A stretch of 64,000 nucleotides of DNA from Mycobacterium sp. Aquia_216 (lineage in GTDB: Bacteria; Actinomycetota; Actinomycetes; Mycobacteriales; Mycobacteriaceae). The stretch covers positions 4,402,001-4,466,000 of the forward strand of contig NZ_CP113529.1 of NCBI RefSeq assembly GCF_026723865.1, read 5' to 3'. The translations under genes were made by a program, and so were the position numbers. Positions within the stretch are counted from its first letter, which is position 1, and the number at the start of each line of letters is the position of its first letter. Positions 38,901 to 51,393 of the stretch are shown piece by piece. The notes below the pieces were generated by a model. That model saw nothing but the letters and a program-made list of their open reading frames with translations. It was not told the DNA's origin and made no database searches.

Positions 38901-40375
38901 GCCCAGCTGATCGCGACATCGTCCGGCGCTTTCGCCGCGACCTCGGCGAACCGGGTGTGGATGCCGAGCCCCGGTGGGGCCGCCACAGCTGCGGTGTCCA
39001 GCGCGACGGCCTCGTCCTCGAAGAGGACGCTGACCTCACGAAGCGGCCGCTCCCAGCCCTGCAGCAGGCGTTCGGCGGCGGTCAGCACTCGCCGGCCCAG
39101 CCGCTCGGCGCTGGTGGCACCCAGCGCGCCGTCCAGTACCTCGACCAGCACCACCAGTTCGCGCCCCTCCATGTGGGCAGCGACCGCGATCGGGAAGTGG
39201 GACAGGCTCTCCAGTGCGGATGGCCGGAATGACGCACCGCCAGCGGTTAATTCGCCGCCCGCGACCAGCCCGTCCATCGGGAAGTTCTCGTAGACCAGCA
39301 GGGTGTCGAACATCTCGCCCACCCCGCCAAGCGCACGCAGCTGTGCATGACCGAGATAACCGTGCTCGCGCAGCAGTGCGGCGTTGCGCTGCACCGCGCG
39401 ACATTGTTCGCCGACGCCGGCGGCCGGATCGAGCTGGACCCGCATCGGCACGGTGTTGATGAACAGGCCGATCATCGTCTCGACGCCGGCGAGTTCGGGC
39501 GGCCGGCCCGAAACGGTTACCCCGAAGACCACGTCGTGAGTATCGGTAAGCCGCGACAACACCAGCGCCCACGCCATTTGCATCAAGGTGTTGACGGTGA
39601 TGCCACGCGACCGGGTGCCGTCGACCAGTCGCTCGGCGCCCTCGGGCGGCAGCCGCAGTTCGGTCGTGCGCGGCAAACCCGCCTGCTGCCCGTCGGCCAG
39701 TTCGGCGGAGCCGAGCGAAGCCGACAGCAAGGTGGGGCCCGGCAGGCCGGCCAGGTGCTGGCGCCAAACCTGTTGACTGGCCACCGGATCGCGGCTCGCC
39801 AGCCACCCGATGTAATCGCGGTACGGCCGCGGTTCGACAGGCAGCGCCGCGAGATCTCCGCCGGCGCCGTACAAGATCATCATCTCGTTGACGAACACCG
39901 GCAATGACCAGCCGTCGATCACGATGTGGTGGGCGGTGATCACCAAACGCCATCGCGCGCTGGGCAATTCGACTAGCAGGAAACGGATGGCGGGACCGCG
40001 TTCCAAATCGAACGGTCGCCGTCGTTCGCCAACCTCCAGCGCCTGCACATCTTCGGGCGAGTCGGCCTTGACGAGTTGCCACGGCAACTCGACCCGGGAC
40101 GGCACGATCTGCACCGGACGCGCAATCCCCCGGCTGAAGAAGCTGGCCCGCAGGTTCGGGTGTCGCGCCAACATCTTTGTCGCGCAGGCGTGCAACAGCT
40201 CGACGTCGAGCACACCGGAGATGTCTGCGGCCATTCCGATCATGTACGGATCGTCGGCCGCTTCGCCCTCGACGAATTCGGTCAGCGCGCTCAGCGAATA
40301 CAAACCCTCCTGCAGGGGGCTTAACGCCATCACGTCCTCGATGTCCGGTGCGACATCGGTTTTGGTGGCGGTCAT
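35906..40375 (-). CDS. mbtF: Mycobactin NRPS MbtF (C-A-T plus terminal epimerase/condensation-like domain)
   Basis: A 1489-residue NRPS for the terminal lysine. The C domain has HHIVIDG (His149-His150-Asp154). The A domain has [12 protein letters not shown] (~606-617), Asp658 at the alpha-amino position and Lys946 in LTANGK. By alignment to GrsA my reading of the specificity residues is D-A-Q-D-A-G-C-V-E-K; the acidic Asp700 and Glu fit a basic substrate such as lysine. The carrier Ser is 1010 (LGLDS). The C-terminal ~430 residues are epimerase-like (YGLLRYL, LNYLG) but the active-site motif reads [10 protein letters not shown], lacking the second His. This domain may release the chain as the caprolactam. 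Confidence 0.95.
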   Translation of the reverse strand: MTATKTDVAPDIEDVMALSPLQEGLYSLSALTEFVEGEAADDPYMIGMAADISGVLDVELLHACATKMLARHPNLRASFFSRGIARPVQIVPSRVELPWQLVKADSPEDVQALEVGERRRPFDLERGPAIRFLLVELPSARWRLVITAHHIVIDGWSLPVFVNEMMILYGAGGDLAALPVEPRPYRDYIGWLASRDPVASQQVWRQHLAGLPGPTLLSASLGSAELADGQQAGLPRTTELRLPPEGAERLVDGTRSRGITVNTLMQMAWALVLSRLTDTHDVVFGVTVSGRPPELAGVETMIGLFINTVPMRVQLDPAAGVGEQCRAVQRNAALLREHGYLGHAQLRALGGVGEMFDTLLVYENFPMDGLVAGGELTAGGASFRPSALESLSHFPIAVAAHMEGRELVVLVEVLDGALGATSAERLGRRVLTAAERLLQGWERPLREVSVLFEDEAVALDTAAVAAPPGLGIHTRFAEVAAKAPDDVAISWAGGTLSYRELDARANGLAARLAERGVKPETPVAIRLFRGPEYIVAMLAVLKAGGMCVPMEPGLPPERVESILRQTGASIVLDEGLAAELLGAGDQGGPDFRPVEVPPGHAAYVVFTSGTTGEPKGVIGTHAAVGAYADDHLDSVLRPAAARLSRPLRIAHAWSFAFDAAWQPLVALLDGHSVHVVDERTQTDAEALVGAIAEHGVDMIDTTPSMFAQLTACGLLTTVPLAVLALGGEALGSSAWALIRGECARTGLRAYNCYGPTETTVEAVVAVITEYDEPAIGRPTRQTRGYVLDSALRPVPIGATGELYLAGAQLTRGYLGRAGETSHRFVADPFATGERMYRTGDVVRRGPDGALQYVGRADAQVKIRGYRVEPGEIAAALESHPAVQHAGVLVRKRGAVARLTAYVVIADAAPAPSAAELRGMLGTRLPRYMIPQRIVTVDEIPLTANGKLDEAALSAFDAADVAGSAGAEPETPTEAALAEVLSEILHLGAPPARGGPGVDVTADFLQLGLDSIMALSVVQAARARGMALRARLILECANVRELAEAIDSEQSAAATDVEEEFGPMPVLPNGRWLYEYGEARRLAQTEALRLPDDVSREQLDAALASIVAGHEVLRARLDRARMTLVPTPATDTVGELVNEVAVSGDLQAVVPGHVAQAVDRLDPERGVLLAAVWLRPPTGGSVLLLAAHVLAMDPASWRVVLGELDAALRALGTGHSPAPVREHTSYRRWAGALAERADQLDTAPFWAAQLEGDDPNLGARRVDPARDRARDLIVRMVATDADITRRLLDSGLPLPHLLVAATAATVTRWRQGRNQTTPPPLLALETHGRADSLVDKPGAHTVDTGDTIGLLSSIYPVRVASADPRAVGEQLAAIPGDGLDYGLLRYLRTDTAARLAALPDPQLLLNYLGAAHTGGGTVLMPERGLLAGVSPQPEPNLAVRHELTIMATVLTYDGQRVLAAQWRALPDILDDADISALQQLWIESLREVVT

Positions 40376-43300
40376 GACGTCCCGTCACGCGACGACGACC
40401 ACAGTTGCGTCACGGCAGCCAGATCGTCGGCCGACAGACCGGATGCGGCCATCGGCTCGAAGCGGGTATCCGCCGGCTCGTCGGTCTGCTCGCTGTCGGT
40501 CTGCGCGTCGCCCAGGGCATCCAGGGCGGCGGCCAGCTGCTGCACGGTCGGATGCTCGAAGACCATCCGCGGGCTGACCGCCAGGCCGGCCGCGCGGGCC
40601 CGCGACGCCAGCTGCACCGAAAGGATGCTGTCACCGCCGAGGGCGAAGAAGTCATCGAACCGCCCGACCTCGGGCGTCGACAGCAGTTCGGCGAACACCT
40701 TGGCCAGGGCCCGCTCGGTGTCGGTGCGCGACGGTTCGATCTGGCCGCTGGTGCTGACGGCCGGCTTGGGCAGTCCGGGCCGATTCAGCTTGCCCGAGTC
40801 TGTCTTGGGCATCGCCTCGAGCACCGTCAACGACGAGGGCATCATGTATCCCGGCAGCGTCGTCGCGATCGCGGCACGCACCGCACCCGCGAAGGCCGCC
40901 TTCTCGGCGTCGTCAACGATCGGCTGTTGCGGCACAACATATCCGGCCAGCGAGACCCCGCCGTGCACCTCCCAGGTCCGAGCCGCCGCCGCGGCCACGC
41001 CGTCAGCGGCCGCCAGCGCGGACTCGACCTCGGCCAACTCGACGCGGAAGCCACGCACCTGGACCTGATGGTCGGCACGGCCGGCGAACTCCAGCTCGCC
41101 GTCCTCGGTCCACCGGGCCAAGTCGCCGCTGCGGTACAGACGCGACCCGGGTTCCAGCGCATACGGATTGGCCACGAACCGCGTTGCGGTCAAACCGGCC
41201 CGCTTCCAGTAGCCCCGGGCCAGCTGGTCGCCGGCGTAATACAGTTCGCCGACCACACCGACCGGCACCGGACGCAGACCATCGTCGAGCAGATAAGCCT
41301 CCGCACCCGGTACCGGCCTGCCCACAAGCGGATTCGGCAGGCCGAGCAGCCCGCGGGACACCGCACCGGAGGTCTCGGTGGAACCGATGTTGTTCAACAG
41401 CTGGATCTCCGCGTTGTCGGCGCACGCGGCCGTCAGCCGCTCCAGCAGCGACGCGCTCACCGGCTCACCACCGCAGACCAGGCGTGACAGCGAGCGCACC
41501 ACATCCGGCCGGCTGTCTACCAGCGCGGAGACCAGGCTGGGCACCGCGGTCACCTGCGCCACCGAATGCCGATCCATCAACGCCCCCAGGGCTTCGGCGT
41601 CCCGGTGCTCGGCATCGTCGGCAAGGATCATCGTGGCCCCCGCCGCCAGGCCGGCCAGCAACTCCATACCCCCCTCGAGGAAGGTGATGGACGCCTGTGC
41701 CAATCGAATGTCGTTGGCGCACGGCGGGTAATGCCGCAACTGCCAATCCAGCCGGGCCGACATGGACCGATGCGTGCCGACGGCGCCCTTTGGTTTCCCG
41801 GTAGATCCAGACGTGAACACCAAATACATCGGGTCGTCGGGGTGCGGCAGGTCCTGGGTCGGTGACTCGGCCGCGTCGGTGTTCTCCACGACGGCACGCA
41901 CCTGCGGGTCGTCCAGCGAAATCACGGCAACCCCAGGCACCTCCGGCGTGCTGTCGGCCGCTTCGGCCGTCGCCAGCAGCACTGGCGGCTGGACATCGTC
42001 GAGCATGAATTGCTTGCGCGCCAGCGGATAGCCGGGATCGATCGGGAAGTAACCACCGCCGGCTTTCATGATGGCCACCAGGGCAACCACCATGTCGATA
42101 CCGCGTCGTGTCGAGAGCCCGACCAGCGATCCGGGTTTCACCCCGTGCTCGCGCAGCAGCGCCGCCAGGTTGTCCGAACGGCGGTGCAGTGCGGGGTAGT
42201 CGATCTGCTCACTACCGCAGCGCACCGCGATGCGGTCGGGTCCCCAATTCCGGCTGGGGCCAAGTAATTCCGGGATGGTGCGGGGTCGGTCGTGTGGCGC
42301 CCGGGCACCGCGGCTCCACTCGTCGAGGATGCGGTGCTGCTCGTCGGCGTCGATCACCGCAACGTCGCGCAGAGTCTGGTCGACGTTGTTGGCGAACTCG
42401 GTGACGATCCGGGCCAGCCAGCCGGCCAATCGCTCGATGGTGGACCGGCTGTACAACTCGGTACGGAAGATGACGTTGCAGTTGTACCCGGCACCGTCGG
42501 TGCCGTCGCTGCCCAAGAAGTTGACACTGAGATCGGCATGCGCCATGTCGAAGACGGGATCCAGCGACGTGCACACGGTGTCCTCGCCGCCGTCGCGCCC
42601 ATCGGGCCCCACGTCGATCACCCGGGTGGCGGGTAGTTGGTCGCGGACGTGCACCACCACCTGGAACAGCGGGTTACGCGACAACGAACGCACCGGGCTG
42701 ACGCTGTCCACCACCCGGTCAAACGGCAGATCCTGGTGGGCGTAGGCGGCCAAAGCCGTCTCCCGGGTCCGGGCCAGCGCTTCGCGCAGCGTCGGATTGC
42801 CGTCCAGATTGTTGCGCAGCACCAGGATGTTGACGAAAAAGCCGATCAATTGGTCTAATTCGGCTTCGGTACGTCCGGCTACCGGGGTGCCCAGCGGGAT
42901 GTCCACACCGCTGCCGGCCTTATGCAGCACCACGGCGACGGCCGTTTGCAGCAGCATGAATTCGGTGATGCCCAACTCGCGGCACAGCTCGGCAAGCTTG
43001 CCCCGGGTGGTCGCGTCGATGCTGAAGTCGACGGATTCACCCGCGCCGCTGGGCACCGGCTGGCGCGGGAAGTCGGGCCGCAGCCCGGTGTCCTCCGGCA
43101 TCCCGGCCAACTGCCGGGTCCAGTAGTCCCGCTGCTCGCTGGCAATCGCGGACTCCTGACCACCGGCGTCGCCCAGGAACGCGCTCTGCCAGGCCGCGTA
43201 GTCGGCGTACTGCACGCGAAGCGGCGCCCAGGACGGAACCTCTCCGCAGCGCCGGGCCCGATACGCGGTGAGCACGTCGGCGAACAGCACCCCTGCCGAC

Positions 43301-46300
43301 CAGTGGTCGGAGGCGATGTGGTGAACCACGAACGACATCACATGTTCGCCAGCGCCCGTGCGCAGCACCGCGATCCGAATCGGCCGTTCGCTATCGAGTT
43401 CGAAGCTGTGCCGACGCTCCGCGTCGAGTTGTTCGGTCAGCCAGGCTTCTTTCTCCTCGGCAGCGCCGTCGAAGGCGGCGCGGCGGACCGGCAGATCACC
43501 GACCGGATTGACCACTTGGTAAGGGACACCGTCGATTTCGATGTAGCTCGTGCGCAGGATTTCGTGGCGGGCGACGACGTCGCCGATGGCGGCAATCAGC
43601 GCCTCGATGTCCCACGGCCCGGTCAGCTTCGCGGCGAAGGGAATGTTGTTGACCCAGCTGGGCCCGTCGATGCGGTACGCGAACCAGCTACGCAGCTGCG
43701 AAGCCGACAGCGGCTGGGGATACCTCCCGCCCGCGGGGGACGGTTCGTCGTGAGCGGTCGCGACGAGTTTCGGTCGCGACCGTGCGCGCTCGCCGGAGCG
43801 CAGCTGGTCGATCCGCTCGGCCAGCAGGCCCACCGTCCCCAACTCGAAGACGTCGCGGATGCCGAGCTCCACCTCACAATCCGAGCGGATCGCGGTGACC
43901 AGTTTGGTGGCCACCAGTGAGTGGCCGCCCAAGTCGAAGAACGAGTCGTCGACACCCACTCGGTCGTGGCCGAGCAATGTGGAAAACAGTGCGGCGATCC
44001 GGCGTTCGGTGGGCGTCGTCGGCTCGCGGTATTCGGCGCCGGCCGCGATCTCCGGTTGCGGGAGCGCGACACGGTCGATCTTGCCGTGCGCCGTGATCGG
44101 GATCTCGTCGAGCACGACGTAGCCGGCCGGAGTCATGTAGTCCGGCAGCGCCGCGGCGACCCGGGCGCGAATACGTTCGACGTCAACGGATTCGGTGCCG
44201 CAGTCCGGGGCCGGGGTTATGTATCCGACCAGGCTCTTGCCCAGCCGCGGCAAATCCACGGCGAGCACGACTGCTTGTCCGACGCTGGGGTCGACCGAGA
44301 TCGCGGCGGCGATCTCGCCGAGCTCGATGCGGAAGCCGCGTATCTTCACCTGCTCGTCGGCGCGGCCGACGAACTCGATGTCTCCGTCGCCGTTGCGGCG
44401 GGCCAGGTCCCCGGAGCGGTACATCCGCCCGCCCGCAGTGAATGGGTCCGCGACGAAACGTTCGGACGTCAGTCCCGGCCTACGGTGATACCCGTGCGCG
44501 ACATGTGTTCCGGCGATGTAGATTTCGCCGATCACTCCCACCGGGACCGGCTGCAGCGCATCGTCGAGCAGATGCACCTGGGTATTGATCTTGGGTCTGC
44601 CTATCGGCACGATTCGGGAGCCCTGCGTGCCCTGCACCGGGTAGCTGGTGCAGTTGACGACGGTCTCGGTCGGTCCGTAGAAGTTGTACAGCAGCGCGTC
44701 GAAGGTGGCGTGGAACTTGTCGGCGATCTCGCCGGGCAGTGCCTCCCCGCCGATCGGGACCCGCCGCAGGGTGCGCCACTGGTTGACACCCGGCAGCGAC
44801 AGGAAAAGACCCAACAGCGACGGCACGAAATGCATCGAGGTGATGCCTTCGCGGCTGAGCAGGTCGGTCAGATAGCCGATGTCGCGCAACCCGTCGGGCC
44901 GTGGAATCACCAGTCGGGCGCCCATGATCAGCGTGCCGAAGATCTCGCCCATCGACACGTCGAAGCTAGGCGAAGCAACCTGCAGCAGCGATTCGGTTGC
45001 GTCGACTTGGTATTCGTCACCGAACCATACGAAGTACTCGGCGATCGGCGCGTGCGGCACCGGAACACCCTTGGGCAACCCCGTCGAACCAGAGGTGTAG
45101 ATCAGATAGGCGGTGTTGTGCGGGCTCAGTGGCCGAATCAACTCTGCGGGCGCGGTGACAGGGTAGTTCGACAAGCCGGCAACCGGTTCGCGGAGAACCA
45201 GTTTGGCGTCCGCATCGCCCAGGATGAACGAGATTCGATCCTCCGGATAGGTGGGGTCCACCGGCAGATAGACCGCGCCGGCTTTGAGGATGCCCAGCGC
45301 CGTGATGACGAGTTCGGGCGACTTGTCCAGCAATAGCGCGACCCGATCTTCGGTGCCGACGCCTTGCTCGATCAACCAGTGCGCCACCCGGTTCGACTCT
45401 TCGTCGATCTCGCGATAGCTGTAGTTGCGACCTTCGTAGCCGACGGCAATGGCATCGGGCGAGGCAGCCGCACGCCGGCTGACCAACTCGGGCAACGTGG
45501 CAGCCGGCGTGCTGAACTCTTCTCCCGTCGACACCTGGCGCAGCCACTCGGCGTCGTCGTCGCTCATCAGCGCGCACGCGGACAGCGCCGCGTCGGGGTT
45601 GCTCAGCGCATTGTCCAGCAAGACGACGTAGTGCCGCAGCAGCTGTTCCACCAGCGGGCGATCCAGCACCTCGACCAGGTACTCGGCCTCGACCACTCCG
45701 CCGCCGTTCGGTGAGCGCTCCAGCTCCACCATGAAACTCAGTGGCAGCTGGTTGAAGTGACCGCGCAACTCGCCGCGCTCACACCGCACGCCCGGCGGGC
45801 AGAAGCCGGCGCCGTCGCCGTCGCGCTGCCCGAAGCTCACCCGGGTCATCCGGTCCGCGCCGTGTCGGCGATCGGGATTGGATTCGCGCACCAGCCAGTC
45901 CAAGTCGGCGCGCGAGTGCGCGAAGGCGCCCACGGCGCTGTCACGAGTCTGGACCAGCAGTTGCCGGAACGTCTGGCGGGAGTGCGGTTGTAGCCGAAGC
46001 ACCACCGTGTTGCCGTAGTAGCCGATGGCATCCTCGGTCCCGACGCCGCGATTGAGCACCGGGACTGCAACCAGGAAGTCACTCGACTGCGTGTAGCGCT
46101 GCACCAGCGCGGCGAAGGCGGACATCAGGACCATGTAGGGGGTGGCGCCGGTTTCCCGGGCCAGTGCCGCCGCCCGCTCGACAACCTCAGCCGACAACTG
46201 CGCCGTCGCGCGCTGCGCGCGCCAGGAACTCGGCACCACCGAACCGTTGGCGCCCGGAAGCTCAAGCGGTTCCGGGAGATTCGTGATCAGCGGCCTCCAG

Positions 46301-46986
46301 TAGTTCGCATCCTCGTCGTGACTGGGGGCGTCGGCGAAAGCCGGCTCGACCACGGGTGCCGGCGCGGCCGGCGCCGCCGCGAAACCGTCGGGGTCGGTGT
46401 ACGCGCGCGTCAGGTCGGCGAAGAAAGGCGCCCACGACCCGTCGTCCCACGCGATGTGATGCGCGGTGATCAGCAGCATCAGCTCGTCGGCCGACAAGCG
46501 CGCCACGGTGACGCGCAGCGGCGAATCCTTGGCCAGGTCGAAGGGGCGGGAGAAGTCCCGCTGCGCGAGCACGTCCAGCCGCAACCGCCGGGACTGATCG
46601 CCCAAGGCGGACAGGTCATGTTCGGCCCAGTCCGGCCGCAGCCCCTCGCGGATCACCGGATACGGGTAGCCGTCGGCGTCGGTCTCGTAGGTGGTGTGCA
46701 GGACCGGGTGACGCGCGGCTACGGCCTCGACCGCATCGCGCAGGCGTGCGACATCGACGGTGCCGGTAACGCGATACGAGACACAGATGTTGAGCAGCGC
46801 GCTGTCGGGGTCGACCGACTGCACGAACCACATCCGGTGCTGACCGCCGGACATGCGCGGCTCGTCGTAGGTCGCCACGGATCCCTCGGCCGCGGGCCTG
46901 GCCAGGCCACGTTCGGCGATCTTGCGGCGCAATAATTCCAGCCGCTGTTCGTCGAGCCGGGCGCTGGCACCGGAGGTTTCAGTCAC
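40372..46986 (-). CDS. mbtE: Mycobactin NRPS MbtE with two full C-A-T modules
   Basis: A 2204-residue NRPS. Module 1: C with HHIAWDD (His176-His177), A (~490-985; Asp676 at the alpha-amino position, code read as D-V-G-H-P-G-F-V-N-K), carrier Ser1023. Module 2: C with HHIASD (His1222-His1223), A (~1570-2080; [14 protein letters not shown] at 1721, catalytic Lys2066), carrier Ser2120 (LGGDS). In the second A domain the position of the conserved Asp is Leu1770 ([11 protein letters not shown]) and the A5 motif is NNIGSTE, so it is unlikely to select a normal alpha-amino acid. The M. tuberculosis protein is, from memory, about 1680 residues, so the second A-T is extra. It is one uninterrupted frame; the start lies 1 base after the mbtD stop. 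Confidence 0.95.
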   Translation of the reverse strand: MTETSGASARLDEQRLELLRRKIAERGLARPAAEGSVATYDEPRMSGGQHRMWFVQSVDPDSALLNICVSYRVTGTVDVARLRDAVEAVAARHPVLHTTYETDADGYPYPVIREGLRPDWAEHDLSALGDQSRRLRLDVLAQRDFSRPFDLAKDSPLRVTVARLSADELMLLITAHHIAWDDGSWAPFFADLTRAYTDPDGFAAAPAAPAPVVEPAFADAPSHDEDANYWRPLITNLPEPLELPGANGSVVPSSWRAQRATAQLSAEVVERAAALARETGATPYMVLMSAFAALVQRYTQSSDFLVAVPVLNRGVGTEDAIGYYGNTVVLRLQPHSRQTFRQLLVQTRDSAVGAFAHSRADLDWLVRESNPDRRHGADRMTRVSFGQRDGDGAGFCPPGVRCERGELRGHFNQLPLSFMVELERSPNGGGVVEAEYLVEVLDRPLVEQLLRHYVVLLDNALSNPDAALSACALMSDDDAEWLRQVSTGEEFSTPAATLPELVSRRAAASPDAIAVGYEGRNYSYREIDEESNRVAHWLIEQGVGTEDRVALLLDKSPELVITALGILKAGAVYLPVDPTYPEDRISFILGDADAKLVLREPVAGLSNYPVTAPAELIRPLSPHNTAYLIYTSGSTGLPKGVPVPHAPIAEYFVWFGDEYQVDATESLLQVASPSFDVSMGEIFGTLIMGARLVIPRPDGLRDIGYLTDLLSREGITSMHFVPSLLGLFLSLPGVNQWRTLRRVPIGGEALPGEIADKFHATFDALLYNFYGPTETVVNCTSYPVQGTQGSRIVPIGRPKINTQVHLLDDALQPVPVGVIGEIYIAGTHVAHGYHRRPGLTSERFVADPFTAGGRMYRSGDLARRNGDGDIEFVGRADEQVKIRGFRIELGEIAAAISVDPSVGQAVVLAVDLPRLGKSLVGYITPAPDCGTESVDVERIRARVAAALPDYMTPAGYVVLDEIPITAHGKIDRVALPQPEIAAGAEYREPTTPTERRIAALFSTLLGHDRVGVDDSFFDLGGHSLVATKLVTAIRSDCEVELGIRDVFELGTVGLLAERIDQLRSGERARSRPKLVATAHDEPSPAGGRYPQPLSASQLRSWFAYRIDGPSWVNNIPFAAKLTGPWDIEALIAAIGDVVARHEILRTSYIEIDGVPYQVVNPVGDLPVRRAAFDGAAEEKEAWLTEQLDAERRHSFELDSERPIRIAVLRTGAGEHVMSFVVHHIASDHWSAGVLFADVLTAYRARRCGEVPSWAPLRVQYADYAAWQSAFLGDAGGQESAIASEQRDYWTRQLAGMPEDTGLRPDFPRQPVPSGAGESVDFSIDATTRGKLAELCRELGITEFMLLQTAVAVVLHKAGSGVDIPLGTPVAGRTEAELDQLIGFFVNILVLRNNLDGNPTLREALARTRETALAAYAHQDLPFDRVVDSVSPVRSLSRNPLFQVVVHVRDQLPATRVIDVGPDGRDGGEDTVCTSLDPVFDMAHADLSVNFLGSDGTDGAGYNCNVIFRTELYSRSTIERLAGWLARIVTEFANNVDQTLRDVAVIDADEQHRILDEWSRGARAPHDRPRTIPELLGPSRNWGPDRIAVRCGSEQIDYPALHRRSDNLAALLREHGVKPGSLVGLSTRRGIDMVVALVAIMKAGGGYFPIDPGYPLARKQFMLDDVQPPVLLATAEAADSTPEVPGVAVISLDDPQVRAVVENTDAAESPTQDLPHPDDPMYLVFTSGSTGKPKGAVGTHRSMSARLDWQLRHYPPCANDIRLAQASITFLEGGMELLAGLAAGATMILADDAEHRDAEALGALMDRHSVAQVTAVPSLVSALVDSRPDVVRSLSRLVCGGEPVSASLLERLTAACADNAEIQLLNNIGSTETSGAVSRGLLGLPNPLVGRPVPGAEAYLLDDGLRPVPVGVVGELYYAGDQLARGYWKRAGLTATRFVANPYALEPGSRLYRSGDLARWTEDGELEFAGRADHQVQVRGFRVELAEVESALAAADGVAAAAARTWEVHGGVSLAGYVVPQQPIVDDAEKAAFAGAVRAAIATTLPGYMMPSSLTVLEAMPKTDSGKLNRPGLPKPAVSTSGQIEPSRTDTERALAKVFAELLSTPEVGRFDDFFALGGDSILSVQLASRARAAGLAVSPRMVFEHPTVQQLAAALDALGDAQTDSEQTDEPADTRFEPMAASGLSADDLAAVTQLWSSSRDGTS

Positions 46987-46987
46987 G

Positions 46988-49900
46988 CTAGGAGTCCAAC
47001 CTTTCTAGCATCGCGAGCGTCGAGTGTTGCGCCCCGTTCGGAGCGGCGGTGGCTGCCAACCTCGGCGGTGCCTTCGGCCCGCCGGTGGCGCCCAACGCGT
47101 CGATCAATTCGTGCACGGTGATGCCGCCGAGCATCCGGGCCACCGGAACCGAGCCCCCCACCGTCCGGCGCAGCCGTTTACGCAGATCGAGCGCGAGCAA
47201 CGAGTCCACGCCCAGGTCGATCAGGGACGCACTCGGGTCGATCGATGACGAATCACCCAAATGTAATGTCGCGGCCAGCTCGGCGCGTACCACGTCGGCA
47301 AGCGGTTTCGTGGCGGAGCCGTTCTCACTCTCGGGACTGTCGCTGCTGCCCGGTCCGCTGAACGGCATTGGCATTCCCTGGCTTTCGAAGAAGACCGCGA
47401 GCCGATCGAAGTCTGCGTCGAAAATCAGGGGATCACCGTCGTAACGGTACAGGCTGGCTTCTATCGCCAGTTCGGGGTCCATGGCAATCAGACCGGACCG
47501 CTCGGTGCGGGTGATCTCGTTGGCCGCCACCACCCCGGCGGCCTGCCACAGTCCCCATCGAACCGCCATGCAGTCCCGGCCCCCGGCACGCAACTGGCCG
47601 GCCAGCACGTCGAGCATCCGGTTGGATGCCGCGTAAGCCGCGTGGTTGTAGCCGCCCCAGACGCCGAACACCGACGAGCAGGCCAGAATCCGGCAGTCGG
47701 GCTGCGCCGGCCAGACCTCGGCCAGCAACGCCAGTCCGCGAACCTTCGCGTCACATACCTCTGCCACATCCGTACCGGTAAGGTCCTGGCGCGCAACCGC
47801 TTTGGCGATGCCTGCGGTGTGGATCAGCAATGACGCACCGGGCCCGGCATATTCGGCGGCGGCAGCGGACAACGCGGCACGGTCGGTGATGTCGCACCGC
47901 GGGGCGTGGACCACCGCATCATGGTTTTCGGCGAGGTGCGCCAACGTGTCCGGGTCAACACCGTTGCGGCTCAAAAGGGTAACCGTCCGCGCGCCGTGCT
48001 CGATGCAGTACCGCGCATACTGCAGGCCGATGGCTCCGCTGCCGCCGGTGATCACCACATTGTCCAGCGCAGCCGCATCCAATGGACGGCTGGCTGCCGA
48101 TTCGCGGCACTCCCGGAACGTCCGGACATAGCGCCGGGTCGATTCGGGACCCCGCAACGCGATCTCGGCCCCCTCGCCGAGGAACACGTCGACGACCGCG
48201 GCGGCGGTCTGGACGTCGACGTCTCGGCTGGCGAGGTCCAGGTGCCCGAAGATCTGGTCCGGGAATTCGAAGCCGACGCTGCGATGCATCGCGGCCAACG
48301 CCGCCTGTGCCGGGGAGACGTTCGGTTCCTCGGAATCGATCTGTTCGGCACCGACGGTGAGCAACCAGACGGCCCGGCATCGTGGGCCGATGACCGCCGC
48401 ATAGTCGGGTAGGCCCGCATCGGCCCGGCCCGCGATCTGCTCGATCGCGGCAAGCGCATCCAGCTGGTCGAGTTCCGGGGCGATCACCACGACGATTTCC
48501 GCCTCGCCCAGCGGCACCGCCCGACAACCGTCGTGGGTGGAAACGGCGTCGATCAGTCGCTGGGTCAGCGCACCCGCAGCCGCCTCGCCGAAAAATCCGA
48601 TGGCACAGTCCGTTGCGCTGGACGGGGTCGGTGACGTCACCTGCTGCCAGTCCTCGACGGCAGCGGTAAGCACTGGAGCTGCCACCGTGTCGGTCAGCGG
48701 TTCCGGTGTCGCCCAGAGATGCACCGCTCGCATCGGCGCGTTTGGGAACCTCGGCAGCGGCGCTTGGATTCCCTCCGGAATGGCGTTGGCCCACGGGCTG
48801 CCGGGGTGAGCGGTCGCGACAGCGGCGATGTTCGCCGATAGCGAGTCGGTGATGGATTTGTCGCGGTGCCCCGATCCGACAATCACGGCCGACTCCTCGT
48901 CGACGATGTCGGCGAGCGGATACAGCAGCGACGGGTGCGCGGACAGCTCCACGAACGTGTCGACTCCGACCTTCTGCGCGTACCGCACGGCCCGGTCGAA
49001 GCGTACTGTGCCGCAGAGGTTCTCATACCAGTACTCGGAGAAGTCGATGTCGCTTCCCACCTCGGTGCCGAATGTGGAGCCGACGAACCGCACGTCGCAG
49101 CGCCGGAAGGCCGAGTCGGGCATCATTTCGATCAGCGGCGTACGCAACTGCCGCAACGCACTCGTGTGGCCCGGGTAGTCGACGGACAGTTGATGAGTGA
49201 AGATGCCCCGGCGCCCCGCCAGTTGCACCGCGGCGGCGACGGCGTCGTGGTCACCGGACACCACCGTCGACGACGGCCCGTTGACCGCCGAAACTTCCAG
49301 CCAGCCAGGCGCATCGGCGAGCACGGACTCCGCCTCTTCGAGGCCGACCCCCAGCACCGCCATCGCGTACCGGCCGGTGAGCCGATCGACGACGGTAGCC
49401 CGCGCGCCGACCAAAGCGACCGCGTCCGACAGCGTGATCGCCCCGGCCACATATGCCGCCGCCACCTCGCCGAGGCTGTGCCCGATGGTGATATCGGGAA
49501 CCACCCCGAAGTCTCGCCATGCAGCGGCCAGACTGACTGCGTGCGTGAACTGTGCACCCTGAATCTGCGTGCGCGACCAGTTCTGCTCCAGCTCGCCCAC
49601 CAGGTAAGGCAGCGGTGACGACAACCCGGCCGCGACGAACGCCTGCCCACACTCGTCCGCGATCTCCCGGTAGGCCCGCAGGCACCGGTAGGCGTCGGCT
49701 CCCATCGCCTGCCATTGATTGCCCTGGCCCGGGAACACGAACGCGATGTGCGGAGCCGAGGACTTCGCGGACCAGGTGATCAGGGGGTGTTCTTCGTCGC
49801 GGGCGAGCGCGGACAAGCCGTCGACGAGCTCGGTACGGTCTGCCGCCCGGACCACCGCGCGGTGACGTCGCACCCGCCGCAGCCGCAGCAGGGTCGACGC

Positions 49901-50044
49901 GACCGCCGCCGCCACATCCGGTGCGGCGCCGCCGCTGCGGTCGAGGTAGTCGAGGATGGCCACCGCATCCTGGCGAATGAGCACTCGGTCGTGCGAGGTG
50001 AGTAGCACCGGGACACGACCGTCGGGCAACACGTGATCGAGCAC
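46988..50044 (-). CDS. mbtD: Mycobactin PKS MbtD (AT-KR-ACP)
   Basis: A 1018-residue polyketide synthase half-module. The acyltransferase carries GHSLGE (active Ser ~190). The ketoreductase has [13 protein letters not shown] and the Ser-Tyr-Asn set in CSSVFG...AAYAASN. The acyl carrier has LGVDS (Ser ~948). There is no ketosynthase; that is supplied by MbtC. Together they add the two-carbon unit that becomes the beta-hydroxy acid linker of mycobactin. The GTG start at 50044 shares its G with the mbtC TAG stop, so the longer reading from 50143 is not needed. Confidence 0.94.
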   Translation of the reverse strand: MLDHVLPDGRVPVLLTSHDRVLIRQDAVAILDYLDRSGGAAPDVAAAVASTLLRLRRVRRHRAVVRAADRTELVDGLSALARDEEHPLITWSAKSSAPHIAFVFPGQGNQWQAMGADAYRCLRAYREIADECGQAFVAAGLSSPLPYLVGELEQNWSRTQIQGAQFTHAVSLAAAWRDFGVVPDITIGHSLGEVAAAYVAGAITLSDAVALVGARATVVDRLTGRYAMAVLGVGLEEAESVLADAPGWLEVSAVNGPSSTVVSGDHDAVAAAVQLAGRRGIFTHQLSVDYPGHTSALRQLRTPLIEMMPDSAFRRCDVRFVGSTFGTEVGSDIDFSEYWYENLCGTVRFDRAVRYAQKVGVDTFVELSAHPSLLYPLADIVDEESAVIVGSGHRDKSITDSLSANIAAVATAHPGSPWANAIPEGIQAPLPRFPNAPMRAVHLWATPEPLTDTVAAPVLTAAVEDWQQVTSPTPSSATDCAIGFFGEAAAGALTQRLIDAVSTHDGCRAVPLGEAEIVVVIAPELDQLDALAAIEQIAGRADAGLPDYAAVIGPRCRAVWLLTVGAEQIDSEEPNVSPAQAALAAMHRSVGFEFPDQIFGHLDLASRDVDVQTAAAVVDVFLGEGAEIALRGPESTRRYVRTFRECRESAASRPLDAAALDNVVITGGSGAIGLQYARYCIEHGARTVTLLSRNGVDPDTLAHLAENHDAVVHAPRCDITDRAALSAAAAEYAGPGASLLIHTAGIAKAVARQDLTGTDVAEVCDAKVRGLALLAEVWPAQPDCRILACSSVFGVWGGYNHAAYAASNRMLDVLAGQLRAGGRDCMAVRWGLWQAAGVVAANEITRTERSGLIAMDPELAIEASLYRYDGDPLIFDADFDRLAVFFESQGMPMPFSGPGSSDSPESENGSATKPLADVVRAELAATLHLGDSSSIDPSASLIDLGVDSLLALDLRKRLRRTVGGSVPVARMLGGITVHELIDALGATGGPKAPPRLAATAAPNGAQHSTLAMLERLDS

Positions 50045-51393
50045 TAGGCAACCTCTGGCACGGAAACGATCAGATGTGCGTTGGTGCCCGCGATCCCGAA
50101 TGCCGACGCCACGGCTGTCCGTTGTCCGGCGATGGCCGGCCACGGCGTCAGGCTCTGCGCGAGACGCAAACCTTGTCCTTCCCAGTCGATTTCAGGGCTG
50201 GCTTCGGTGGCGTGCAGGGTGGCCGGGATGGCGCCGTGTTCGGCGGAGACCAGGACTTTGGCCAGTCCCAGTGCGCCGGCAGCGGCCAACGAGTGACCCA
50301 CGTTGGACTTCACCGATCCCAGCAGAGCTCCGGTGCCGGGTTCGGTGTCGCCGTAAGTCTCTGCCAGCGAGCGCAGTTCGGTACGGTCGCCGAGTCGGGT
50401 ACCGGTGCCATGCCCCTCGACCATTCCCACTTCCTCGGGCTTGATCCCGGCTTGGGTGATCGCCCGGCGGAACAACCGGATCTGCGCGTCCTCGCTGGGG
50501 GCGGACAGGCCGGCGCTGCGGCCGTCCTGGTTGACGGCGGTGGCGCGGACTTCGGCCACGATCTGCCGGCCGTCCCGGATAGCGGCCGATTTACGTTGCA
50601 GCACAAACATTGCCGACCCCTCTGCCCATACGGTTCCGCTGGCCTGCGCGCTGTAAGGGCGGCAGTAGCCGTCGTCGGAGAGGGCATGTTGTTTGGAGAA
50701 CTCGACGAAGAAACCGGGCGATCCCAACACGTTGACGCCGCCGGCCAGCGCCAGGTCGCAATCGCCGTCCCGCAGGGCGCGAACCGCAACGTGGAAGGCC
50801 ACCAGCGCCGAGGCACACGAGGAGTCGAGGGTCAACGCCGGACCGGTCAGTCCCAGCGTGTACGCGACCCGGCCGGAGATCACGCTCAGCGCCGTCCCGG
50901 CGAGCAGATGGCCACTGTGCCGGGAGAACTCGGCCATCTCGGGGCCGTACCCCGTCATGGACGCGCCGACATAGCAACCCACGTCGTGTCCGGCAAGGTC
51001 GTCGGGGTTGATCCCGCTGTTCTCCAGCGCGCGCCAGGACACCCGCAGCGTCACCCGCTGCTGCGGGTCCATCGCGATCGCCTCGCGAGGCGAGATGCCG
51101 AAGAACTCAGGGTCGAATGTGGCTGCCCCGCTGAGGAATCCACCGCGATCATGGATCTGCTTGAATCCGCTCCGACGTGATCCGGCGAGCAGGTCCTCGA
51201 CCGACCAACCACGATCGGCCGGGAACGGGCCGAGCGCCTCACGGCCGTGCGCCAACAGCTCCCAGTAGCTGTCGGCGGTGTCGATGCCCCCGGGCGCTTC
51301 GACGGCCATCCCGACGATCACGACCGGGTCGGTCTCGTCTCGTTCCAGGACTGCTTCAACGTCGTGCTGGAATCCCTTGTCAGACATTGTCAT
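50044..51393 (-). CDS. mbtC: Mycobactin ketosynthase MbtC
   Basis: A 449-residue beta-ketoacyl synthase. The catalytic triad is Cys193 (LDSSCASAL), His328 (EGHGTGT) and His367 (NVGHSLAAAG). It is a stand-alone ketosynthase that works with the AT-KR-ACP of MbtD, extending the peptidyl chain from MbtE. Its start overlaps the end of the thioesterase gene by 14 bases and its stop overlaps the mbtD start. Confidence 0.95.
   Translation of the reverse strand: MTMSDKGFQHDVEAVLERDETDPVVIVGMAVEAPGGIDTADSYWELLAHGREALGPFPADRGWSVEDLLAGSRRSGFKQIHDRGGFLSGAATFDPEFFGISPREAIAMDPQQRVTLRVSWRALENSGINPDDLAGHDVGCYVGASMTGYGPEMAEFSRHSGHLLAGTALSVISGRVAYTLGLTGPALTLDSSCASALVAFHVAVRALRDGDCDLALAGGVNVLGSPGFFVEFSKQHALSDDGYCRPYSAQASGTVWAEGSAMFVLQRKSAAIRDGRQIVAEVRATAVNQDGRSAGLSAPSEDAQIRLFRRAITQAGIKPEEVGMVEGHGTGTRLGDRTELRSLAETYGDTEPGTGALLGSVKSNVGHSLAAAGALGLAKVLVSAEHGAIPATLHATEASPEIDWEGQGLRLAQSLTPWPAIAGQRTAVASAFGIAGTNAHLIVSVPEVA

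Noticed and set aside
36815..39232. An 805-codon open frame on the plus strand opposite mbtF
   Set aside because: It is a GC-driven shadow of the NRPS gene; its translation is Arg/His/Gly-rich, has no known motif and no ribosome-binding site.
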